A stretch of 64,000 nucleotides of DNA from Heterocephalus glaber (taxonomy: Eukaryota > Chordata > Mammalia > Rodentia > Bathyergidae): NCBI RefSeq assembly GCF_000247695.1, contig NW_004624734.1, forward strand, positions 10,609,183 through 10,673,182. The letters are read 5' to 3'. The position numbers and the translations under genes were made by a program. Numbering within the stretch: the first letter of the stretch is position 1; each line of letters starts with the position of its first letter. Under the pieces are notes generated by a model. It was not told the DNA's origin. It ran no database searches and was given only the letters and a program-made list of their open reading frames with translations. Of the stretch, positions 56,048 to 64,000 are shown piece after piece.

Positions 56048-56375
56048 ATGCTGCTGGTGAGTGCAATCCAACAGAAAGGAAGGTTCATAAAAATGTTAGA
56101 GATGTGTGCTCATAGACCTTACTCACCAGATCTGGTACCATGTGACTTCTGCTTCTTCCCCAAAGTCAAAATGACCATGAAAGGGAAATATTTTGAATCC
56201 ATTCATAACACTGAGGCAGCTGCAACAGCCCAACTGAAGATACTCATAAAAGAGGATTTTGAGGACTGGTTCGAAAGTGGCAGGAAAGATGCGATAAGTG
56301 TGTTTGAAGTGAGGAGTATTTTGAAGGGGCAAAGTGTATTTTAGTGTAATAAATTTTTAAAATTTAAACATTCAC
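56048..56375 (+). pseudogene. Mariner transposase C-terminal remnant
   Basis: An open frame at 56048-56344 contains HRPYSPDLVPCDFCFFPKVK, the diagnostic YSPDLxPCDF motif with the third catalytic Asp of mariner DD34D transposases. KGKYFESI and a decayed WxxR/C...YFEG tail follow, then 3' terminal sequence 'agtgtaataaatttttaaaatttaaaca'. The N-terminal DNA-binding and first catalytic residues are absent, so it is inactive. Confidence 0.85.
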
Positions 56376-56379
56376 TGTC

Positions 56380-58140
56380 ATATTTTATCATATCTAAGAA
56401 TTCTATACCTACCCTGAGGTGATAAAATTTTTCTCCTAAGACTTATTCTAGGGCTTTTGTAGTTTTGGCTCTTTGTTTTATAGATGTTATAGTTTTTTTT
56501 AAATTTTTGAATTTTTTTTGGTTTTAGAGTTGTAATTTGAATTAATTTTTTGTGTATATAACATGAAGTTGGTTTAAATTCCCTTGCCCATGGATACTGT
56601 ACCCTATTTTCCTAAGCCAAATTGTTAAAAAGACTATCCGTTCCTCTTGAATTCCCTTGAATATTAATATAAGTTTATTTCTTATAAGTCTAATTTGATA
56701 TGCTATAATTAATCCTCCAGTTCTTTAGATAGTACTTTCAGGATTAGTACATTTCTATTTCTTCTGTCCCTCTTTCTTCCCTACCTATATCTTGCCCCCA
56801 CACTGAGGGAGTTAATTTAGATAACTATTGTAATAGTTGAGGAATACGTGACAGTGGCCTGCACTGGTGAGTAGACATGAACACAGGGACTAGTAGTTGA
56901 ATTCTAGATACATTTCCCAGGCCAAACTGATGGTATTTGCTGACAGATGCATTATGTGATGTGACTCCAAAGGTTAGAGCCCAAGTAGCTGTAAAGATGA
57001 AAGTATGGTGAACTAAAATGAGAAGACTAAGGGTGCAGCCAGTTTTGGTTGTAGGGATAGGAGCTCAGCTGTTACCGAAGGTTAATCAATCCTCTGACTG
57101 CCTAGAAAGAGGGATGCCAAGGGCTAAAATAAAAAAGATAATAGAGACTTGCATAGTTTCAAAGTATATGGAGGGGCAGGAGGTCAGTGCCTCAGAGCAG
57201 GCAAAGACAATAGCTGGTGAATAGTGATTCACTAGGTTCATAGGGAGTATCAGATGTCCCAGAGGGTGGAGGTGACCCTACGATGATGAGGAGGATCTTA
57301 GGTGAGGAGCTTATATTGATGAGGACGGTGAGATGACCAAAATGTCCTTACAACAGCAGGCGGGATGAGTTAAACTAATAAGGACTTTGCGCCCCCCCCA
57401 GGTGAAAACCACTCTCTTTTTGTATTACTACTCAGTTCTCAAAGAACCAAGATGTCTTCACCTGATGGAATCCTGCCCTTGAGCACCACAGCGTCATAGA
57501 ACCGTTGAGGCCTCAGATAGCCCTAATCATAATTTAATTGTGAAATGATTTTTCCCCAAAATTATACAGAATGGCTCCCTGACAAGCTGTGAATATGTGG
57601 AGTTTGAATTGACCATCAGACCTCAAACAGAAATAGCCAGTAGTATGTAGGTGGATGCAAGCCTGAGGTTGAGAGTAGATGTTGGCATTGGAGATTCAAA
57701 TGTCGGAACATCAACTTTTGGGTGGTTTTAAGATCCGTATGGCTGAATGAGATTGCCTAGGCAGGGCTGATAGAAAAAAGAATAGGCTCTGGGATCCAGT
57801 CTTGGGATTTTTGAATGTAAAAAGTTAAGGAGGTGAGGCAGGACCAGAAAAGGTAGCTGAGAAGCAACAGCTGGTGAGGGTGCCCCATAATACAAGATGA
57901 CTTGGGAGTGTGGTGTGATGAATATATTTCTAGAGCCAGGAGTGACAAATTCTGTCAAATGATGCTAAGAAGTCAGAAAAGAGGCAGAATTATAATTCGT
58001 AGAGGAATTGGCAATTGATTGTGGGTGATTGTGACTGGCCAAGGGCGGTTGGGTAGGATGATGTGAAGGTGGTAGGGTTATAGGGGACAGGGAGGGAGCT
58101 TGATAACAGCATGTGCAAGACAGTGAAAAGGGCTGTGGTA
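56380..58140. other. Intergenic, unassigned
   Basis: AT-rich at first (56380-56760), then mixed sequence with the look of old mammalian repeats (57000-57960) that I cannot name. No exon is seen. Confidence 0.45.
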
Positions 58141-58149
58141 CCCCTCTCC

Positions 58150-58229
58150 CTGCCCTCCAGGACTGGAGATCACACCCAGGGCCTGTGGTTGCTAGGCAAC
58201 TGTGTTACCACGAGCTAAACGCCCAGCCT
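58150..58229 (-). mobile_element. Old ID-like SINE
   Basis: Reversed, strongly diverged ID body: 'aggactggagatcacacccagggcctg ... ccacgagctaaacgcccagcc'. It is clearly older than the other fifteen copies. Confidence 0.65.
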
Positions 58230-58279
58230 GAGATGAGGATTTTATGATGGGAGCAACTTGTCCTGATTTTTTGAGATAC

Positions 58280-58985
58280 TTTTCTGGTTTTACCATGGAA
58301 GTTTGCATCTTTTGCCTTCTGGTGTAAAACTCAAAATCCTATGTCCTTGGATGCCAGAGACTCCTGCAGTTTCTAGTCCCCACCTACCCAGTATGTGACA
58401 CAAGGTTGAAGAAAAACTTAAGACAGAGTTAAAGAGAAAGTATGAACTGGAAGGCCAGTGCTCCTTTGGCAAAAGGCACTAGCCCATCTCCTCCACCAAA
58501 TTTTATTATTCATCAATCAGGGTAAAAGGTGCAGTATGTGTAACTACCATGGAAACCAACACAGGCAAGGCTTTAAAGAGAAAAGTCAAAGCATTTTCAC
58601 ATTAGAAGCAAGATAGACAAAATACATGGTTGTAATTAGAGCACTGTCCTGCAAGCTATGAAGGCACTAACTGTGGGAATGGAATTTGGGTGTGATTACT
58701 CCAACCTTAGCTACGGATGTTATCTTGTATTAGTCCCACAGCTTCATAGACCATTACTCTGGTCTCAGCTGTGGCCGTTAGCAGGGAGGTCATGTTGACC
58801 TTTGTGCTAAGGCGGTGCTCGTGAGATACTTCTCTGAGACCCATAGCTTCAGTCAGACTCGCTTCTTAAAGTAAGCCAATCAAGGGATTTAACTCTTTGC
58901 AGCCTGCTTGCATACTGTAAGCCATGTTTTGGGCATAATCAATATTGTGGGGTCTGGCACATGGACCCTTTCATTTTCAAGCAAA
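58280..58985 (-). mobile_element. Probable ERV LTR
   Basis: A reversed poly(A) signal (TTTATT at 58502-58507) lies in 'ccaccaaattttattattcatcaatcagg', and the region near 58960 resembles a reversed LTR start ('aatattgtggggtctggcaca'). Boundaries and family are uncertain. Confidence 0.4.
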
Positions 58986-61900
58986 CTGGGCTAGCCAATT
59001 ATCCTGATTTGGATACAGAGTATAATTTTTTTTTCAAGCAGTGGTCTGTTAGCTGATAGATATGATTATCATTTATCTATTATCTATCCATTGATATTAT
59101 TTAGGTCTCTATTTTAATATGGAAACAATAAGAGTGTGCATGCTGATAGAAAAAGCCCAGTGAGGGCGAAAATTTGTGGCTGTGGAGTTACAGCTAGTTT
59201 GATGCCTCCAGTGAATGAAATAAAACACAGCCATGGCATAGATGGAGGGGTGGCCTTGGTGGGAAGCATGGCATGGCACTGAGTGTTGCAGGAGGAAAGG
59301 CAGGATATCGCCTGCATTTTGCCAGTGAAAGAGGAAGTGAGGCCACCAGCTAAGAGTGACTTGGAGTGGGATGCAAAGGCACAAAAAGGAAGGTAGCTGA
59401 CATGTATGCAGGACAGTATGAGAGGGAAAAGGCTCTACAAGCAGAAAGTTACACTGCCCTCCAGGACCTGGGCTCTCTTGGAGTTAGTGATCATGAGTTT
59501 ATGAGGAGCCAATCAGTGTGTGCGAGCTTTTCTCTAGCCATACTCAGCAGCTTGAGGGTGTGCACTGAACTGGTGGGAATCAGGAGGGGGTCCCAGAAAC
59601 TGATACAGAGAAGAGCAAAGGAGCTGGAGGTGTGATGACCATGGAATCTAAGAGGGCCAAGGAGGAAGTAAGGACCTGAGGAAAGAGAGAGAGAAAGAAC
59701 CAGAAGAATCGTTGGGCTATGCATTGCAATAGCACTGAAGGGTTGTTGGAGTTGGGCATTGCTGTGCAAGACAGCTTATGGAGATCTGGTAAAAGAATTG
59801 ACCGAGATCAGAGTAAAGATAAAGACAAGACTTCACTTCAACACACTGTCAGGAGGAACACCAGGTGAGGTTCCAAGAGAGGAATTTCACTCCCAGTGAG
59901 AGGTTGGGGATTTTACAAGGGATTGGAAAGGTGGGAAAAAGTCTGAGTCAGTAAATGCAGGTATCTAAGAAATGCATTTTCCAAGGCACCTTGTTTCTTG
60001 TTAATCTTTCTGGAACACCTGTGTTGTAACAAAAGTTGTGCAACAAAGTTGTAAACTGACAAGGTCATTTCCTTTGACCTCACACAAGTTCCCTTCTCTC
60101 TGGGAGAAAGATTTATTTTTATCTCATGCCCTTTCCACTCAGTGTTGGGGCATTATCTTCTGACTGCTTTGGAGTGCTGTGCACATATCTGCTGAGGGCT
60201 GTAACCCTTTTGTTGCCAGTGGATAATCCCACAGGTGCAAAGGAAATGAGCTTGAAAGAAAGGGGCAGGAGCAGGAGATAGCGAGCGCCTGGCTGTTGCA
60301 CTGGCAGTGTCTGTCCAGTGACTGGGGGCAGCCAAAGTTCTCACGGGTTCCCATCACTCACAGCTGCCATGGCACCAGCACTGGACAGGGGAACCCTCAG
60401 TTCCAAGCTGGAGCCCACATCCCTTCTGGGAAGACCAGGGAGGCTATCTGAGGAGCAGGAGAGAATGGCACACTAGTAACAGGCGGCTGGAGGATGGTAG
60501 TGTGTCGCCTGTGCAGCAAGCTCTCGAGAAAGCAGACAGTCTCCTGCACCTCTGCGCCCCTGAGCCGTGGGACCGTGTTGTTCACACAGCTAGTGCTCAG
60601 TGGACACTTAATGAACGATTTGCATGGGCTGGAAGGTTGGACAGAGACTCCCTGAAGAAGCTGTGACTTCTCTGCCACCTCCTCAGAGATGATTCCCTCA
60701 GGGAGCGTTGTGTGGCTGGGGCATGGGGGTGTTTGCGCTGGCTCGTGCTTTGCAGGGACACAGCTGGGCACACAGATGCCTTCAAAGCAGCGTGATACTG
60801 AGCAGCCCCTGTTATCCAAGGACAAAGGCGCTCCCGCACACTTTCCTTCTTGGCGGCCTGTGGAGCAGACTGGGCCTCTGCTAACTCCTGTGGCCTCTGG
60901 ACTTGCCGCTGCCAGCGAGCAGCAAAGATGGGACATTTTTGCCCTTTCTACATCTCACAAACAGGTACCCAGGCCACTCTCAGCTGAGTTCCCAGATCTT
61001 TTCGGGGAGGCAGCCTGTCCAGTAGCAAAAGACCTCCAAACAAGCTTGTCTTTTGCTGCTTTATTGAGCCGATCCTCTAGAAGAACATAGTTCTGCTGCA
61101 GAACCAGGATGAGGGTCTGAGCAAGGCAGCAGCAAGGGGAAAGTTTAGAGACCAGCAGAGGACAGCACACTGGTGGGAGGCAAGGAGTGACTTGGGGCTC
61201 AGATGCTCTTGGGAAGGTTGCTACTGGGGCAATGAGCTTAGCTTTCAACTGGACAACTTTTCTGGACCTTGGTTAACTAACCAGTGAAATGGGACTGACT
61301 CCTGGAGGGGGCTGTGTGTAAAGATGAGAGGATGGACCCATATGCTGTGCACTTGTTTTTCTCCAGGACTGGGAAGAAGGGAGAGGGGGTGGCCCTCTAG
61401 GCACCTACCTGCCTATGACTTTGCCTGGGGATTCATGACTTTCCCCATGAAGAGAAGGTTGTGGTCAGTTGAAAGAGGGGGTAAAGAGAGTCTGGGGATA
61501 CAAACAGAAGTGGTTGATGTCTTTCTTTTCTGCTCCTTCTTTGTCCAAGGTTAGCTCTGCCTGCTGTACAGCCTTTGGGGACCAAGGTTCCTGGTGCTGG
61601 CTGGGCAGGAGCTCCTTCCCCCAGGAGGTGCCACCCTTGTCTGTCTTTTTTGTGGGCCCAGAAGGAGTCCTGGTGCTCTTCTGACTAACAGTGTGACCTG
61701 GCTCCTCCTGTCCCCTGCTGGAGACTCAGTCTCTTCATCTCCAAGGGCTCCATACCCCACTGATCTCCCCCCTTCCTTGTCACCTGACCCAGTGGCAGCC
61801 CGGATGTGGAGGAAGGGCCTGCTTTGTGACCTCCACTGGGTATGCTCCAGAGATAGCCCGGAGCTTGCACCAGGCCACACCTGCCTCTCAGACAACAGAT

Positions 61901-63999
61901 TTCTTTTTATTCTGTCTATATTTCCAAGCCACTGCATCCTGGTGTTTCTACCTCTAAAATGTGTCTCCTTTCCAACCCCTTTCTGTTCTCATTGCTTCTC
62001 TCTGATGCTTCCCTTTGTCACTCAGTGGCTGGTCCCCCTGCTGCCCTCAGTCCTCTCTGATCTCCTTTCATGGGCCAGCACTCCCTGCAGGGCAGGTCCT
62101 GTCTGGCTGTTTCCTGCTCAGAGCCCACTGGTGGCCTCCTCCTTACTCACAGGATGAAGGACCATGGGCCCCTGGCTCCAGAAGCTGCACCCACTCTGCT
62201 TTTCATTCCCCATTCATTCAGTCCGCTCCTCTCCAGCTTTCTCTTTCTCAAAGCCAGCCAGTATTTCTGGGTACTTTCTCTTCCTATTCCTCGGAAAGTC
62301 CCACAGTTGTGTTAAAGCTTCAGGACTCCATCTATGGGGGCCTCAGTCTCCCACCTGTCCTTTTGTAACAACCCCACCCCATCCCACAGCGTGGGTAACC
62401 CTTTTCTGCAGCTAGGCTCCCCATTCTTATGTAACCAGGAGGGTGCCCACCTTCCCCAGGAGGGGAGGGGCCAGGCTGCAGATACCTCCAGCCTTGAGGC
62501 TCCCCACAGCACCTTTTCACCCCCCAGAGCAGGTAGTGAGCTTGGGAGCTCCCCACCCACCCAGGCCAGCTCTCCTCCTGTGTTGTCAGTCACTATTGCC
62601 ACCTCTCCTAGCCAGCACAGGGACAGCAGTCCAGTGACCTGGTGGGTGATTGCTGAGTGGATAAGGAAGGGAGGAAATGAGACAGCCTGTTCTCCGGGGC
62701 TTTCACTGACCTTGGAGATCTTCAACAACTCCTTTGAAGATTGAGCAATTCCCGGGAGGCCTGTCTCGTAACTAACTAAGTATGTCCAAGTTGTTGAGCA
62801 TGAGGTGGTTGAGTTCCATATTCCCAGACAGGGGGAATTTTGGGAAATACAGCCTTCTTCTTCTACTCAGGGGGATGAGAGAGGAATGCAGCAGTGAAAT
62901 AATGTTCACTAACCTGCCCCAGTCAGCAATCTGACTGAAGAATTAATCTGACAGTAAAATTAGTGCCTTCTGAGCTTACCATGTGCTTGCAAGACACAGA
63001 TCTGTCCCAGGACTCTGCCAGGTAACTTTATGTTATTCTCCAAATTATCCTGGGGACTAGTTGCTCAGAAGGCCCACTTTACAAATGGGAAAGTGGAGGT
63101 GTCAAAGAGATTAGGAATTTCCCCAGTCACACAGTTTCTAAAAAAGCTCAGATTGGCCCCAAAGTCAAAGCTGTCTCTTGGCCTGTGTTGTCACTTCTCA
63201 GACTGCCTGTTCAGCAGAACAATAGAGTTGTCTGTGAACCACTGGCTCAACACGTAGCCTTGTCCCATTTCCTTTCCTCTGGGGGCCCAGCCTCCAGAGC
63301 CTTGAAGGTCCTGGAGCAAGACTGAGTGCCATGCTGTCTTATTTCCTCCTGTGTTTATCTTACCACATCTGTACCTTAAAAGCACACAGGGGACAGATCT
63401 CATTGCCTGCAGAATCTAAAACGTGGTAATCACAGAAGCAGAGGGTAGAAGGGTGGGGTCAGGGGCTGGGAGGAAGAGGAGACAGGGAGCTTTTGTTCAA
63501 GGGATGGGGCAAAGGTTTAGCTTGCAGGGTGACTTTTAAAACTGTGTGGACAGGGAACCCGTTCCATCCAGTCGGTGCCCCCAGCAGTGATCCACTTAGC
63601 TGCGCGGGCACCTGCAGGACCCCACCCCACCCCACCCCCTGCTTCTCTGGCCTCTTGGCTGTACTACCACCTGGTTCCACACTACAAAGACACAGGGGAC
63701 ACCAGACCACCAGACCACCGTACTGGGTAAGTTGGAGGGATCATCACCTCCCATTGGAACCTGGACTATCTTCAGGGGAAGGGCAGCTGGAACCTGCAGT
63801 ACAACCCTGCAGAGTTCAACCCTACAGGAGGACAGGGAGTCAACTTGGGACTTGCAGCCAGAAACCTGCCTGAATCTTACGGGTCTGTGACTGGCTTGCT
63901 GAGACTCATTGACTTATAACTCCACACTGCTGCCCACGTTGTCTATTGTGACAGCAGAGACATACCCTGAAGGAGGCCCTTCATTTTTATTTTTTATTT
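58986..63999. other. Intergenic to the window end; MIR at 63000-63185
   Basis: Mostly unassigned and increasingly GC-rich after 60300. A reversed MIR (gccaggtaactttatgttattctcc ... tttacaaatgggaaagtgg ... ccagtcacacag) lies at 63000-63185, L2-like text near 62010-62170, and (CCCCA)n at 63620-63639. Several 100-190-codon frames (60397-60936, 61594-62157, 62312-62744) show no recognised domain. No serpin exon (FKG-W, VPMM or RCL motifs) is found. Confidence 0.5.
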
Positions 64000-64000
64000 A

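Noticed and set aside
61594..62157. 187-codon plus-strand frame as a possible gene
   Set aside because: GC-rich intergenic sequence with an overlapping minus-strand frame of similar quality and L2-like text near its end; no domain.
44400..63999. SERPINA2/SERPINA1 exons expected from human gene order
   Set aside because: I found no FKG-W, VPMM, YxP-K or reactive-loop motifs on either strand; the genes probably lie beyond the window.

Overview
This is a mammalian chromosomal window, most likely from a rodent. The coding content is the start of the clade A serpin cluster. On the + strand the last two coding exons of PPP4R4 appear (6097-6244 and 8433-8457), followed by a long 3' UTR. Tail to tail with it on the - strand lies SERPINA10 (protein Z-dependent protease inhibitor), with four coding exons between 12320 and 19302. 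Next, also on the - strand, is SERPINA6 (corticosteroid-binding globulin, CBG), with four coding exons between 28992 and 37339. The spliced products are 444 and 405 codons, the lengths known for the human proteins. The order PPP4R4 - SERPINA10 - SERPINA6 is the known mammalian order. The next genes expected from human synteny (SERPINA2, SERPINA1) are not seen by 64000.

Both serpins show the clade A architecture: a long first coding exon carrying the signal peptide, then exons of about 271-274, 151 and 186-192 nt, with matching phases. Candidate non-coding first exons and liver-type promoters are proposed: SERPINA10 near 21679-21810 (a near-perfect HNF1 site) and SERPINA6 near 41013-41250 (HNF1-like, CCAAT palindrome and FOX motifs). 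SERPINA10 keeps an inhibitory hinge and the P1 Tyr. SERPINA6 keeps steroid-site and glycosylation residues but has a degenerate reactive loop, as expected for a hormone carrier. The two genes probably share liver expression and secretion to plasma; this is inferred from family knowledge.

Much of the rest is interspersed repeat. LINE-1 remnants lie at 1-6020, 24.7-27.8 kb, 31.8 kb, 42.1-44.2 kb, 48.4-52.5 kb and 55.1-55.8 kb. There are fifteen young tRNA-derived ID-type SINEs, most with clear target-site duplications, plus one old ID copy and one B1-ID dimer. Also present are MaLR/ERVL/ERV LTRs, MIR and L2 relics, MER20 and MER5-like hAT relics, two hAT-type MITE copies, a Tigger-like MITE and an inverted pair of mariner ends. 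ID elements plus a B1-ID dimer, without the abundant B1/B2 of mice, point to a non-murid rodent (beaver- or squirrel-like); the species is not fixed by the sequence.

I found no prokaryotic-type system, CRISPR array or unknown multigene locus. The points most worth checking are the GC-AG intron with a competing GT donor in SERPINA10, the altered CBG reactive loop, the 40-bp monomer array at an L1 5' end, the tail-to-tail SINE hairpin, and the clustered DNA-transposon relics.
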